Shown: positions 23,883-33,672, counted from the first letter of the stretch. The stretch is DNA of 64,000 nucleotides from Caulobacter sp. RHG1 (GCF_013181195.1 NZ_SMZP01000004.1:248001-312000); one strand, 5' to 3'. Made by a program: numbers and translations. Notes: generated by a model not told the origin, from the sequence alone.

Positions 23883-26516
23883 ATGAACAAGCTGTTCCCG
23901 CCTCTGAGCGGCCTTCTGCTCGCGACGTCGGCGCTGGTCGCGCCGCAAGTCGCCCTGGCGCAGGCGTCCGCCTCGCCGTCCACGCCCGCTCCCCAGCAGC
24001 TGGCCATAGCCGACACCGATCCGACGGCGGTCGATGAGGTCCTGATCCTGGGGCGCAACATCCCCGAACCGATGCGGACCACGTCGGAAGTCGCCAGCTT
24101 CCTGACGCCGGAAGACCTCCAGCGCCAGGGCGACAGCACCGCGGCCGAAGCCCTGACGCGCGTCAGCGGCCTGAGCCTGGTGTCGGGTCGCTTCGTCTAT
24201 GTCCGGGGCCTGGGCGAACGCTATTCGTCGGCCCTGCTGAACGGCTCGCCGCTGCCCAGCCCCGAGCCGCTGCAGCGCGTCGTGCCGCTGGATCTGTTCC
24301 CTTCGGCGATCCTGTCGGGCGCATCGGTCCAGAAGAGCTATTCGCCCAACTATCCGGGCGAGTTCGGCGGCGGCGTCATCGACCTGCAGACCGTGGCCAT
24401 CCCGGACGAACCCTTCTTCGAGATCGAACTGGGCACCGGCGGCAACACCGAGACCACGTTCGAGAAGGGCCTGACCTATTACGGCTCGGACACCGATTTC
24501 CTGGGCTATGACGACGGCACGCGCAAGAAGCCTGCCGAGCTGCGCGAAGCGATCGCCACCGGCAAGCGCATCAACAGCAGCAACTTCACCACCGCCCAGC
24601 TGACCCGCATCGGCCAGAGCCTGGTCAATGCGAACCTCAACCTGATCCAGGTGAAGAACAAGATCCCGGCCAACTTCTCGGCCGATCTGAGCGCCGGCCG
24701 CTCGTTCGACCTGGGCGACAAGCGCCTGGGCATCGTGGCCATCGGCGGCTTCGAGAACACCTGGCGCTCGCGCGAAGGCATTCAGCAGCAGGGCCTTGAG
24801 CAGAACGGCGTCCTGGAGCCGCGCACCAGCTACAATTTCAACAACACCAGCAACTACGTCACGGTGAACGGCCTCGTGGGCGTGGGTCTGGAGTGGGGCG
24901 ACCACCAGATCAAGTGGACCAACCTCTACGTCCACAACACCACCAAGTCGGCCCGCCAGCGCGCCGGTGAAGACTATGCCGCCGGCCAGAACGTGCTGGA
25001 CAGCTACACCGAGTATTTCGAGCGGAACCTGTACGACACCCAGCTGTCGGGCAAGCACGAGTTCGGAGCCTGGAACTTCGACTGGCGCGGTTCGTACGCC
25101 AAGTCCGAGCGCGATGCGCCGTACGAGAAGTTCATCCGCTATCGCCTGGAGAACGGCGTCTACTACCACAGCGCCTCGCAGGAACAGAACTCGACCAGCT
25201 TCTCGACGCTGGACGACACCATGGCCAGCGCCGGCTTCGACGTGCAGTACACCCTGCCGCTCAGCAGCGGCCGCGATGCGGTGTTCAAGGGCGGCTACGC
25301 CTATCTGGACAACCAGCGCGACGCCGAACGCCGCGACTTCCGCTTCCAGGGCGGCGCCATCCCGCTGACCGTGCAGCAGGAGCGTGTCGACTTCCTGCTG
25401 TCGGACTACAACATCGCCCAGGGCTACCTGACCTTCACCGAGATCACCGGTGGTGACGGCGCGGCGGCTTACGAGGCCGCGCTGAAGGTCCACGCCGGCT
25501 ACCTGCAGGTCGAGGCCGAGTTCCTGCCGCGCCTGCGCACCTCGTTCGGCGCGCGCGTCGAGCAGGGCAAGCAGACGGTCAGCGTCGTCGACCTGTTCGG
25601 CGGCGCCAAGGGCACTCCGACCGCGCTGGACAAGACCTACGTCCTGCCGGCCGCGACCCTGACCTATAACTTCTACGAGAACATGCAGCTGCGTCTGGGC
25701 GCGTCCAAGACGATCGCCCGTCCGCAGTTCCGCGAACTGGCTCCGCAGCAGTACTTCGATCCGGACAGCGATCGCCTGTTCATCGGCAACCCGTACCTGA
25801 AGGATACGGAGCTGACGAACCTGGACGCCCGCGTCGAGTGGTACTTCGGCGCCAACCAGTACCTGTCGGGCGGCGTGTTCTACAAGGACCTGAAGAAGCC
25901 GGTGGAATCGGTGGTCAGCGAGCAGGGCTCGACCATCGTCCAGACCTACGTCAACGCTCCGAAGGCTTCGCTGTTCGGCTTCGAAATCGACGCCAAGAAG
26001 ACCTTCACCCTGCCGGTCGAAGGCGCTTTCTTCAGCTCGAAGGAATGGCTGATCGGCGCGAACTACACCTACTCGTCGTCGGACGTGAAGGTTGGTTCGG
26101 GCGACGTGGTTTACCCGCTGGCCGGTTCGGGCGCGCCGCGTCCGGCCTCGGACTACGTCAAGGACGGCAGCCAGTTGCAGGGCCTGTCCAAGCACCTGGC
26201 CAACATCCAGTTCGGCTATGAGGACAAGGAAGCCCGCGCTCAGGCGACCATCCTGGCCACCTATGTCAGCAAGCGGATCTCCGCGCGCGGCCGTCCCGAC
26301 CAGCCCGACCTGCTGCAGGAGCCGGGCGTGACGGTGGACTTCACCTACCGCAAGGGCTTCGACCTGATGGACCGGGAGCTGGAGTTCACCTTCAAGGCCC
26401 GCAACATCCTGGGCGAGAACTTCGAAGAGTATCAGGTGCTGGGCGGCGGTCGCGTCGACGCCAACACCTACGATCTGGGCCAAAGCTTCACCTTCTCGCT
26501 GGCTCACCGCTTCTAA
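23883..26516 (+). CDS. TonB-dependent outer-membrane receptor
   Basis: 877 residues with a signal peptide cut near VALA-QAS (about residue 28). A TonB-box-like segment (VDEVLILGRN, about 52-61) precedes a plug domain (to about 165, with TAAEALTRVSGLSLVSGRFVYVRG). The rest is a 22-strand-type barrel ending in the terminal aromatic FSLAHRF. It resembles large Caulobacter receptors paired with secreted beta-helix proteins, so it may take up a product released by ElpS or its partner enzymes. It lies 70 bases after elpS, and transcription is ended by a strong terminator 32 bases beyond the stop. Confidence 0.88.
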   Translation: MNKLFPPLSGLLLATSALVAPQVALAQASASPSTPAPQQLAIADTDPTAVDEVLILGRNIPEPMRTTSEVASFLTPEDLQRQGDSTAAEALTRVSGLSLVSGRFVYVRGLGERYSSALLNGSPLPSPEPLQRVVPLDLFPSAILSGASVQKSYSPNYPGEFGGGVIDLQTVAIPDEPFFEIELGTGGNTETTFEKGLTYYGSDTDFLGYDDGTRKKPAELREAIATGKRINSSNFTTAQLTRIGQSLVNANLNLIQVKNKIPANFSADLSAGRSFDLGDKRLGIVAIGGFENTWRSREGIQQQGLEQNGVLEPRTSYNFNNTSNYVTVNGLVGVGLEWGDHQIKWTNLYVHNTTKSARQRAGEDYAAGQNVLDSYTEYFERNLYDTQLSGKHEFGAWNFDWRGSYAKSERDAPYEKFIRYRLENGVYYHSASQEQNSTSFSTLDDTMASAGFDVQYTLPLSSGRDAVFKGGYAYLDNQRDAERRDFRFQGGAIPLTVQQERVDFLLSDYNIAQGYLTFTEITGGDGAAAYEAALKVHAGYLQVEAEFLPRLRTSFGARVEQGKQTVSVVDLFGGAKGTPTALDKTYVLPAATLTYNFYENMQLRLGASKTIARPQFRELAPQQYFDPDSDRLFIGNPYLKDTELTNLDARVEWYFGANQYLSGGVFYKDLKKPVESVVSEQGSTIVQTYVNAPKASLFGFEIDAKKTFTLPVEGAFFSSKEWLIGANYTYSSSDVKVGSGDVVYPLAGSGAPRPASDYVKDGSQLQGLSKHLANIQFGYEDKEARAQATILATYVSKRISARGRPDQPDLLQEPGVTVDFTYRKGFDLMDRELEFTFKARNILGENFEEYQVLGGGRVDANTYDLGQSFTFSLAHRF

Positions 26517-26548
26517 GGCCTGGCGGGGCCTGAAACCCGCAAGTTGAG

Positions 26549-26583
26549 AGCGCTCCCCATTCATCCGTGTGGGGAGCGCTTTT
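26549..26583 (+). terminator. Rho-independent terminator
   Basis: AGCGCTCCCC and GGGGAGCGCT form a perfect 10-base stem with a 12-base loop, followed by TTTTC. It separates the elpS-receptor unit from the gsp operon, which therefore needs its own promoter in the 75 bases before gspC. Confidence 0.85.
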
Positions 26584-26658
26584 CATATAATCGTCATCAA
26601 ATCGTCGCTGAAACTACGGGCAAGCTGCGTATTCCGTCGTCGGAACTTGGGGTCGACG

Positions 26659-27111
26659 ATGTTCGCAAGGCTTGGTGAGATGGTTCGCCCCTACCGGCGC
26701 AAGGCGCTGCTGGCGCTGGAACTCGCCATGCTGCTGCTGGTCGCCTTGCAGGCGGCGCGGCTGATCTGGATCTTCGCCGCCCCGCCGCAGCCGACCCCGC
26801 CCAAGACCGTCGCCAGCGCGTTCCGCGCGGTCGATCACAAGATTTTGGCGGCGTTCGACGCCTTTGGCGCTTCGGGCACCGCGCCCCAGGCTGGCGCCCA
26901 GGCCACCGTCGAGGGCTTCCGCCTGTACGGCGTGCGCCAGGACGGAAACAGCGGCTCGGCCATCATCGCTGGCCCCGATGGCGTCCAGAAATCCTTCGCG
27001 GTCGGCGAGGCCGTGGCCCAGGGCGTGACCCTGGCGACCGTCGGCGCCGACCATGTCGAACTCTCGCGCGGCGGCGCGCGCATGACCCTCTCGTTCCCGG
27101 AACGCCCATGA
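26659..27111 (+). CDS. gspC: Type II secretion protein GspC
   Basis: 150 residues from ATG 26659; the open frame extends 90 bases further up into the terminator and is not used. One membrane helix (about 16-40) is followed by a proline-rich stretch and the homology-region domain (about 78-150: VEGFRLYGVRQDGN, FAVGEAVAQGVTLATVGADHVELSR). GspC links the inner-membrane platform to the GspD secretin. The C-terminal PDZ or coiled-coil domain found in E. coli-type GspC is absent, so this is a short form. It begins a run of twelve mostly overlapping genes; its last 4 bases overlap gspD. Confidence 0.85.
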   Translation: MFARLGEMVRPYRRKALLALELAMLLLVALQAARLIWIFAAPPQPTPPKTVASAFRAVDHKILAAFDAFGASGTAPQAGAQATVEGFRLYGVRQDGNSGSAIIAGPDGVQKSFAVGEAVAQGVTLATVGADHVELSRGGARMTLSFPERP

Positions 27112-29144
27112 CCAAGGTCTCCTCGCTGCGCGTCCGCGCTCGCGTGCTCGCCGCCAGCGCGGCGATCGCCCTGGCCGCGCCGCTCGTTGTCGTCGTTCCC
27201 TCGGTCGCCTGGGCCCAGGCCCAGGTGCTGAACGTCCAGGACGCCGACATCCGCGTCTTCATCCAGGACGTGGGCAAGTCGACCAATACGACTTTCGTCA
27301 TCGATCCGCGGGTCAAAGGCACGGTGTCGGTGACCAGCAACGGCCCGCTGAACCGCCGCGAGCTGTTCGAGCTGTTCCTGGCCACCCTGCGCGCCAACAA
27401 CTTGGTGGCCGTGCCGGCCGGCAATGGCGTCTATCGCGTCGAGCCCGCCGAGAACGCCGCCCGCCAGCCCAACGCCGCCGGCGGCCAGTTCGCCACCGAG
27501 GTTTTCCGCTTGCGCTCGCTGGATCCCGCGACTGCCGCCGACATGCTGAAACCCCTGGTCGGACCGCAAGGGCAGGTCGTGGCCAATCCGCGCGGCGGCA
27601 CGGTCGTTGTGGCTGACTATGCCGACAACATCCGCCGCATCCGCGCGCTGCTGTCCCAGGTCGACCAGGACCGCGCCAGCGTCCACACCGTCACCCTGAC
27701 CAACAGCTCGGCCCGCGAGATCGCCCAAGTGATCAACGACCTGATCGCGGGGCCCGGCGCCGACGGCAAGGCCGGGCGCGGCGCGGTCACCGTGGTGCCG
27801 GTCGAGAGCAGCAATTCCATCCTGCTGCGCGGCGACGCCGACGCCGTCCAGCGCCTGCTGCCGCTGATCACCGACCTGGACCGCCGGGCCGAGTCCAGCG
27901 ACGACATCCGCGTCGTCTTCCTGCGCCACGCCAACGCCGAGCAGATGCTGCCGGTGCTGCAACAGCTGGTCGGTCAGGCTCCGACGACGACGGCCAGCAG
28001 CAGCCGGTCCTCGACCAGCGGGACCAGCGCCTCGACGACCGCCGCTCCGGCGGCGACGGCCGCGTCCTCCGCCTCGATCGCCCCGGCCGGTACGCGCGCC
28101 AGCGTCGCCCGCTATCCCGGCGCCAACGCCCTGATCATCAACGCCCCGCCCGAGACCCAGCGCACCCTGGCCGAGGTCATCCGCCAGCTGGACATTCGCC
28201 GCGAGCAGGTGCTGGTCGAGGCCATCGTGGTCGAGGTCTCCGACGACGCCGCCAAGCAGCTGGGCGTGCAGTTCCTGCTGGGCGGGACCAACGGCACCAT
28301 CCCGTTCATGGGCACCAACTACACCAACATCTCGCCCAGCCTGTTCCCGCTGGCGGCCTCGGCCGCCGCCGGCAACGACGCCGACACCGACGCTAGCAAG
28401 GCCCTGCGCGACTCCGCGATCTCCTCACTGCTGGGCGCTGCGGGCGTGACCGGCGGCGTGGCCGGCCGCAGCGGCGACGTGCTGTTCGGCGCGATCATCA
28501 ATGCGGTGAAGAAGGACAGCGGCTCCAACCTGCTGTCGACGCCGTCGATCATGACGCTGGACAACGAGGAGGCCCGCATCCTGGTCGGCCAGCAGGTGCC
28601 GATCACCACGGGCGAGGTGCTGGGCGACAATAACGCCAACCCGTTCCGCACCATCCAGCGCCAGGACGTCGGCGTGCAGCTGGAGGTCAAGCCGCAGATC
28701 AACGCCGGCGGCGGCATCACCCTGTTCCTGCGCCAGGAAGTCAGCGCCGTGGCCGGGCCGATCAGCGCCGGCTCGACCGAGCTGATCATCAACAAGCGCG
28801 AGATCGAGACCACGGCCCTGGTCGACGACGGCGACATCGTCGTGCTGGGCGGCCTGCTGGACCAGAACGAGACCGCCTCAGTGCAGCGCGTGCCGGGCCT
28901 GGGCGACGTGCCGGGCCTGGGCGCGCTGTTCCGCAGCAAGGTGCGCGAGCGCGGGCGGACCAACCTGATGGTCTTCATCCGCCCTCGCATCATCAAGACC
29001 GTGGCCGACGCCCGCGCCGTCAGCCTGCCGCGCTTGGACCAGATCCGCCGAGAGTCCCAACTGGTGACGCCGGAAGGCGACAACTCGCTGGACGCGGTGA
29101 TCCGCAGCTTCCCGGCCCCGCCCACGCCGGCCCAGCCGCAATGA
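27108..29144 (+). CDS. gspD: Type II secretion secretin GspD
   Basis: 678 residues. A signal peptide is cut near AWA-QAQ (about residue 36). Periplasmic N0-N3 domains follow (N0 from VLNVQDADIRVFIQDVGKSTN; N1-N3 with VVADYADNIRRIRALLSQVD and HANAEQMLPVLQQLV). A serine/threonine/alanine-rich loop (about 291-330) interrupts N3, as is common in secretins. The outer-membrane channel domain has LLSTPSIMTLDNEEARILVGQQVPI and VPGLGDVPGLGALFRS. It forms the pore through which folded substrates such as ElpS leave. No pilotin gene (gspS) is nearby. Confidence 0.95.
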   Translation: MTKVSSLRVRARVLAASAAIALAAPLVVVVPSVAWAQAQVLNVQDADIRVFIQDVGKSTNTTFVIDPRVKGTVSVTSNGPLNRRELFELFLATLRANNLVAVPAGNGVYRVEPAENAARQPNAAGGQFATEVFRLRSLDPATAADMLKPLVGPQGQVVANPRGGTVVVADYADNIRRIRALLSQVDQDRASVHTVTLTNSSAREIAQVINDLIAGPGADGKAGRGAVTVVPVESSNSILLRGDADAVQRLLPLITDLDRRAESSDDIRVVFLRHANAEQMLPVLQQLVGQAPTTTASSSRSSTSGTSASTTAAPAATAASSASIAPAGTRASVARYPGANALIINAPPETQRTLAEVIRQLDIRREQVLVEAIVVEVSDDAAKQLGVQFLLGGTNGTIPFMGTNYTNISPSLFPLAASAAAGNDADTDASKALRDSAISSLLGAAGVTGGVAGRSGDVLFGAIINAVKKDSGSNLLSTPSIMTLDNEEARILVGQQVPITTGEVLGDNNANPFRTIQRQDVGVQLEVKPQINAGGGITLFLRQEVSAVAGPISAGSTELIINKREIETTALVDDGDIVVLGGLLDQNETASVQRVPGLGDVPGLGALFRSKVRERGRTNLMVFIRPRIIKTVADARAVSLPRLDQIRRESQLVTPEGDNSLDAVIRSFPAPPTPAQPQ

Positions 29145-30610
29145 GCGCGACGGTCCTCGACTACGGCTTCGCCAAGCGCCACGGCGTCGTGCTGCTGTCG
29201 ATGGACGAGCGCGCGGTGATCGGCCTGCGCGATGGCTTCGATCCGACGGCCCTGGTCGAGGTGCGCCGCGCTCTCGGCGTGCCGCTGGCCCTGGAGCCGA
29301 TGGCCACCGCCGCCTTCGACCGCCGCTTCTCGGAAGTCTATGCCGGCGCGGGCCTGGCCTCGGCCTCCAGCGGCGATGCGTTGGAAGACTCGCTGGGCCA
29401 CCTGCTGGAAGACATGCCCACCGCCGCCGACCTGCTGGACCCGCAGGACGACGCGCCGGTCATCCGCCTGATCAACGGCTTGATCGCCGAGGCCGTCCGC
29501 TCGGGCGCCTCGGACATCCATATCGAGCCCTACGAGCAGGCCCTGGTCGTGCGCCTGCGCGTCGACGGCGTGCTGCGCGAGATCCTGAACCTGTCGCCGC
29601 GCATCGCCGCCATGCTGGTCTCGCGCGTCAAGGTCATGGCCAAGCTGGACATCGCCGAGAAGCGCTTGCCGCAGGACGGTCGCATCTCGCTGGCCCTGGG
29701 CGGCAAGAGCCTGGACGTCCGCGTTTCGACCCTGCCGGCCCGCATGGGCGAGCGGGTGGTGATGCGGATCCTGGACAAGGAGCAGGCGGGGCTGGGCCTG
29801 GCCGACCTGGGCATGTCGCCGCGCATGCTGTCTGCGCTGGAGGCGGCGCTGCGCGAGCCCAACGGCATCGTGCTGGTCACCGGCCCCACGGGCTCGGGCA
29901 AGACCACGACGCTGTACGCGGGTCTCGGCCTGCTCAACGACAAGAGCCGAAACATCCTGACCATCGAGGATCCGGTCGAATACGCCGTGCAGGGCGTCGG
30001 CCAGACCCAGGTCAACACCAAGGTCGGCATGACCTTCGCCGCCGGCCTGCGGGCTATCCTGCGCCAGGACCCGGACGTGGTCATGGTCGGCGAGATCCGC
30101 GACAGCGAGACCGCCCAGATCGCCGTCCAGGCCAGCCTGACTGGCCACCTGGTGCTGTCGACCGTCCACACCAACGATGCGGCCGGGGCCGTGGTGCGCC
30201 TGCGCGACATGGGCGTCGAGCCGTTCCTGCTGGCCTCGACCATGCGGCTGATCATCGCCCAGCGCCTGGTCCGCCGCCTGTGCCCGCACTGCTCGGTGTC
30301 CGAGCCGGCCGATCCGGCCGCCGCAGCCCTGATCGAGGTTCCGGTCGGCACGGCGCTGCGCCGGCCCGTCGGCTGCTCCGAATGCGGCCATACCGGCTTC
30401 CAGGGCCGGATCGGGGTCTACGAGGCCATCCGCGTCGACGACACGCTGCGCCGCCTGATCGGCCAGAACGCGTCCGAGCAGGAGATCGCCGAGGCCGGAC
30501 TGGACCACGGCCTGAAGGACGAGGCCCGCCGCTATGTGCTGGAAGGCCTGACCACCGTCGAGGAAGCCTTGCGCATCACCGGAGCGGGGGCGCGCGATGG
30601 CGAGGTTTGA
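29141..30610 (+). CDS. gspE: Type II secretion ATPase GspE
   Basis: 489 residues. Walker A is at about 248-256 (GPTGSGKTT), the Asp box is LTIEDPVEYAV, Walker B is in DVVMVGEIRDSETA and the His box is TGHLVLSTVHTNDA. A zinc-binding tetracysteine element (CPHC and CSEC, about 381-415) sits in the C-terminal third, as in GspE proteins. It hydrolyses ATP in the cytoplasm to drive pseudopilus growth, anchored by GspL. Start and stop overlap gspD and gspF, indicating translational coupling. Confidence 0.96.
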   Translation: MSATVLDYGFAKRHGVVLLSMDERAVIGLRDGFDPTALVEVRRALGVPLALEPMATAAFDRRFSEVYAGAGLASASSGDALEDSLGHLLEDMPTAADLLDPQDDAPVIRLINGLIAEAVRSGASDIHIEPYEQALVVRLRVDGVLREILNLSPRIAAMLVSRVKVMAKLDIAEKRLPQDGRISLALGGKSLDVRVSTLPARMGERVVMRILDKEQAGLGLADLGMSPRMLSALEAALREPNGIVLVTGPTGSGKTTTLYAGLGLLNDKSRNILTIEDPVEYAVQGVGQTQVNTKVGMTFAAGLRAILRQDPDVVMVGEIRDSETAQIAVQASLTGHLVLSTVHTNDAAGAVVRLRDMGVEPFLLASTMRLIIAQRLVRRLCPHCSVSEPADPAAAALIEVPVGTALRRPVGCSECGHTGFQGRIGVYEAIRVDDTLRRLIGQNASEQEIAEAGLDHGLKDEARRYVLEGLTTVEEALRITGAGARDGEV

Positions 30611-31802
30611 CTATGTCGCCCTCGACCTGGCCGGCGCCCAGCGCTCGGGCCGGATAGAGGCCAAGGACACCGACGACGCCCGCGTCCAGCTCGAACGCCG
30701 CCGCCTGGCGCCGGTCAAGATCGCGGCCCATGTCGCGCCGGTCGCCAAGGGCAAGGTCACGCGCGATCGCCTGGGCGGCCGCGACCGATCGCTGTTCACG
30801 CGGCAGCTGGCGACCCTGGTGGCGGTCTCGACACTTGAAGAGGCCCTGCGCACCATCGCCCTGCAGGCCGACCGCCCCAAGCTGAAGCGCATCGTCGAGC
30901 AGGTGCACGCCGCCGTGCTGGAGGGCTATCGCCTGTCGGACGCCCTGGCGCGGCCGGCCGGCGCCTTCCCGCCGCTGTACCGGGCCATGGTCGCGGCCGG
31001 CGAGGCGTCCGGCGCCCTGCCGACCATCCTGGACCGCCTGGCCGACCTGCTGGACCAGCAGCAGAAGGTCGCCGCCAAGATCACCGCGGCCCTCGTCTAT
31101 CCGGCCGTGCTGGCCGCCGTGGCGTTCCTGGTCGTGACTATCCTGATGGTCTTCGTTATTCCCAAGGTGGTCGAGCAGTTCGACTCCATGGGGCAGACGC
31201 TGCCGCTGCTGACTCGCATCGTCATCGGGGTGTCCAATGGCCTGCAGTCGTTCGGCTGGCTGATCGCGCTGATCCTGGCGGCTTTGGTCGCGGCCTATCT
31301 GCGGGCCCTGCGCAATCCGGCCTTCAAGCTCAAGGCTGACCAGTTCTTTCTGGCCCTGCCGTTCGTGGGCCAGCTGATCCGCAACGTCCACGCCGCGCGC
31401 CTGGCCCGCACCCTGGCCACCATGATCGCCAGCGGCCTGCCGGTGCTGGAGGGGCTGGTGCTCACCGCCGGCACCGTCCGCAACGCCGCCCTGCGCGGTG
31501 GCATGGACGAGATGATCGCCGGCATCCGCGAGGGCGGGGCGCTGTCGACCGCGATGCGCCGCACGGGCGTCTTTCCGCCGGTGCTGGTCTACATGACCGC
31601 CAGCGGCGAGAGCAGCGGCCGCGTCGACGCCATGCTGACCCGCGCCGCCGAATATCTGGAACGCGAGTTCGACACCTTCACCGCCACCCTGCTGAGCCTG
31701 CTGGAGCCGGCGATCATCGTCGTGCTGGGCGGGGTGGTGGCGACGATCGTCCTGTCGATCCTGCTGCCCATCCTGCAGATCAACACCTTGGCCATGAACT
31801 AG
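30597..31802 (+). CDS. gspF: Type II secretion platform protein GspF
   Basis: 401 residues, the standard length. Two repeats of the GspF cytoplasmic helical bundle (LFTRQLATLVAVSTLEEALR; LARTLATMIASGLPVLEGL) each precede membrane helices at about 165-190, 215-238 and 367-394. It is the inner-membrane core that GspE acts on. The gene overlaps gspE by 14 bases and is separated from gspG by 9 bases with a GGAG site. Confidence 0.95.
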   Translation: MARFDYVALDLAGAQRSGRIEAKDTDDARVQLERRRLAPVKIAAHVAPVAKGKVTRDRLGGRDRSLFTRQLATLVAVSTLEEALRTIALQADRPKLKRIVEQVHAAVLEGYRLSDALARPAGAFPPLYRAMVAAGEASGALPTILDRLADLLDQQQKVAAKITAALVYPAVLAAVAFLVVTILMVFVIPKVVEQFDSMGQTLPLLTRIVIGVSNGLQSFGWLIALILAALVAAYLRALRNPAFKLKADQFFLALPFVGQLIRNVHAARLARTLATMIASGLPVLEGLVLTAGTVRNAALRGGMDEMIAGIREGGALSTAMRRTGVFPPVLVYMTASGESSGRVDAMLTRAAEYLEREFDTFTATLLSLLEPAIIVVLGGVVATIVLSILLPILQINTLAMN

Positions 31803-31811
31803 GAGCCCGAC

Positions 31812-32270
31812 ATGAGCGCCCCGAACATTTCCCAGCGCCGTCGTCGTCGCCGCTCGCGCGAGGCCGGCTTCACCCTGGTCGAGATGATGGTCGTCATCGT
31901 CATCCTGGGGCTGCTGGCCACCGTGGTGGCGATCAACGTCCTGCCCAGCCAGGACAAGGCCATGAAGGAAAAGGCTCGCGCCGACGTCTCGGTGCTGGAG
32001 CAGGCGCTGGAGAGCTATCGCCTGGACACCTTCACCTTCCCGCGCACCGAGGATGGCCTGCAGGCCCTGGTGACGCCGCCGGCCAGCCTAGCCCAGCCCG
32101 ACCGCTTCCGCGAGGGCGGCTACATCCGTCGCCTGCCCAAGGATCCGTGGGGCGCCGACTACCAGTACCGCGCGCCGGGCCAGCATGGCGCGATCGACGT
32201 CTTCTCGTTCGGCGCCGACGGCCGCGAGGGCGGCGAGGGCAAGGACGCCGACATTGGCAACTGGAGCTGA
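31812..32270 (+). CDS. gspG: Major pseudopilin GspG
   Basis: 152 residues. Prepilin signature: an arginine-rich leader (residues 1-19, including six consecutive R), cleavage between G19 and F20, and glutamate at mature position 5 (E24), followed by the hydrophobic helix MMVVIVILGLLATVVAINV. The C-terminal part has the GspG calcium-site region (GADYQYRAPG, FGADGREGGEGKDADIGNW). It polymerises into the pseudopilus that pushes substrates through GspD. It requires the prepilin peptidase encoded at 36873-37640. Confidence 0.96.
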   Translation: MSAPNISQRRRRRRSREAGFTLVEMMVVIVILGLLATVVAINVLPSQDKAMKEKARADVSVLEQALESYRLDTFTFPRTEDGLQALVTPPASLAQPDRFREGGYIRRLPKDPWGADYQYRAPGQHGAIDVFSFGADGREGGEGKDADIGNWS

Positions 32271-32727
32271 TCTCCAGACCCGCAAAGACCGGCGAGGGGG
32301 CTTCACCCTCGTCGAGCTCATGGTCGCCCTGGTGATCATGGGATTGCTGGCCAGCGCCGTCGTCGTGGCCCTGCCGCGCGAGGGCCTGACCCTGCCGCAG
32401 CAGGCCGAGCGCTTCGGCGCCGTGCTGCTGCGCGCCCGCGACGAGGCGGTGTTCGCCAATCATCAGGTGCGGGTCGTGCTGGCCGCTGACGGCTACCGCT
32501 TCGAGCAGCGCGAGGAGCGCGCCTGGCGGCCGCTGGACACGCCGCCGTTCAAGGCCGGCGCCTGGCCGGCCGAGACGCAGGTCACCGCTTCCGAAAACGG
32601 CGTGGTCTTCGAGGCCACCGGCCAGGCCACGCCGGTGGAACTGGCCTTCGCGCGCGGCGACGCGTACCGGACCGTCACGGTCGACACCGCAGGGAACGTC
32701 ACGCTCGATGCCCCGCGCGCACGCTGA
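32254..32727 (+). CDS. gspH: Minor pseudopilin GspH
   Basis: 157 residues if started at the TTG at 32254, which has AAGGA about 8 bases upstream and overlaps the end of gspG by 17 bases. An ATG at 32185 would give a long, unusual leader. The prepilin site is G16-F17 with E21 at mature +5 (GFTLVELMVALVIMGLLAS). The C-terminal domain (LPQQAERFGAVLLRARDEAV) is typical of GspH. It belongs to the pseudopilus assembly with GspI, J and K. Confidence 0.88.
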   Translation: MATGADLQTRKDRRGGFTLVELMVALVIMGLLASAVVVALPREGLTLPQQAERFGAVLLRARDEAVFANHQVRVVLAADGYRFEQREERAWRPLDTPPFKAGAWPAETQVTASENGVVFEATGQATPVELAFARGDAYRTVTVDTAGNVTLDAPRAR

Positions 32728-33079
32728 AGCCGGCTTCACCCTGATCGAGCTGCTGGTCGCCCTGGCGATCTTCAGCCTGGCGGCGCTGGCCCTGCTGAAC
32801 CTGGCGGGCGAGAACGCCCGCGCTGGCGCGCGCCTGGGCGACCGCGCCCTGGCCGAGGTGGTGCTGGACAACCGCGCGGTCGAAGTGATGACCAGCGCCG
32901 CGCCCCTGGCCATCGGCCGCACCGCCGGGGTCGAGATGGTCGGCCGTCGCCCCTGGGCCTGGGTGCGCCAGGTCAATCGCACGTCCGACCCCGCGCTGGT
33001 CCGCGTCGACATCGCCGTCTCCATGCCGCGCGGCCGCACGCCCTATGCGCGGGCGACCCTGTTCCGGGCCGCGCGATGA
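32708..33079 (+). CDS. gspI: Minor pseudopilin GspI
   Basis: 123 residues. Short leader MPRAHAEAG, cleavage before F10, E14 at +5, hydrophobic helix IELLVALAIFSLAALALLNL. The globular part has LAEVVLDNRAVEVM and GRRPWAWVRQVNRT, typical of GspI, which nucleates the tip complex with GspJ and GspK. It overlaps gspH by 20 bases and gspJ by 4. Confidence 0.92.
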   Translation: MPRAHAEAGFTLIELLVALAIFSLAALALLNLAGENARAGARLGDRALAEVVLDNRAVEVMTSAAPLAIGRTAGVEMVGRRPWAWVRQVNRTSDPALVRVDIAVSMPRGRTPYARATLFRAAR

Positions 33080-33672
33080 AGGGCAACGGCTTCACTTTGG
33101 TCGAGATGCTGGTCGCCCTGCTGATCTTCGCCCTGATCGGCGCGGCGGGCGTGGCGGTGATGGGCTCGACCCTGAACAACCAGGAGCGCGTGCGGGCCAA
33201 GGTCGACCGCTATGCCGAGCTGCAGCGCGCCCGCGCCATCCTCAAGGCCGACTTGTCGCAGGCGGCGTCGCGGCGGACCCGCGGTGAGGACGGCCTGCCG
33301 GCCCTGACCGCCTTCGCCGGCGGCAGTCCGTGGGGCGAGGGCGGGCCGATCCTGGCCTTCACCCGCCGGGGCTGGGAGAACCCCGACCAAGCCGCGCGCG
33401 CCTCGCTGCAATATGTCGAATACGCCCTGGTCGAGGGCCGGCTGGAGCGCCGCGCCCGTCCGGCCCTGGACGGCGCGCGCCTGGGGCCGCCGCAGGTGCT
33501 GCTGCGCGACGTCAGCGCCGTCAACCCGGCCTTCCTGTTCGGCGGCGCCTGGACTCCGACCTGGAAGGGCAATCCGCAGACCGACATCCCCGCCGCCGTG
33601 CGCCTGGATATGCGGCTCACCGACCTCGGTCAGGTCGACCAGCTGTTCCTGACCTCGGGGGAGGGCCTATGA
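33076..33672 (+). CDS. gspJ: Minor pseudopilin GspJ
   Basis: 198 residues. Leader MKGNG, cleavage before F6, E10 at +5, then VEMLVALLIFALIGAAGVAV. The globular domain (RYAELQRARAILKADLSQAASRRTRGEDG, LQYVEYALVEGRLERRARP) matches GspJ. Start overlaps the gspI stop (ATGA) and stop overlaps the gspK start (ATGA). Confidence 0.93.
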   Translation: MKGNGFTLVEMLVALLIFALIGAAGVAVMGSTLNNQERVRAKVDRYAELQRARAILKADLSQAASRRTRGEDGLPALTAFAGGSPWGEGGPILAFTRRGWENPDQAARASLQYVEYALVEGRLERRARPALDGARLGPPQVLLRDVSAVNPAFLFGGAWTPTWKGNPQTDIPAAVRLDMRLTDLGQVDQLFLTSGEGL

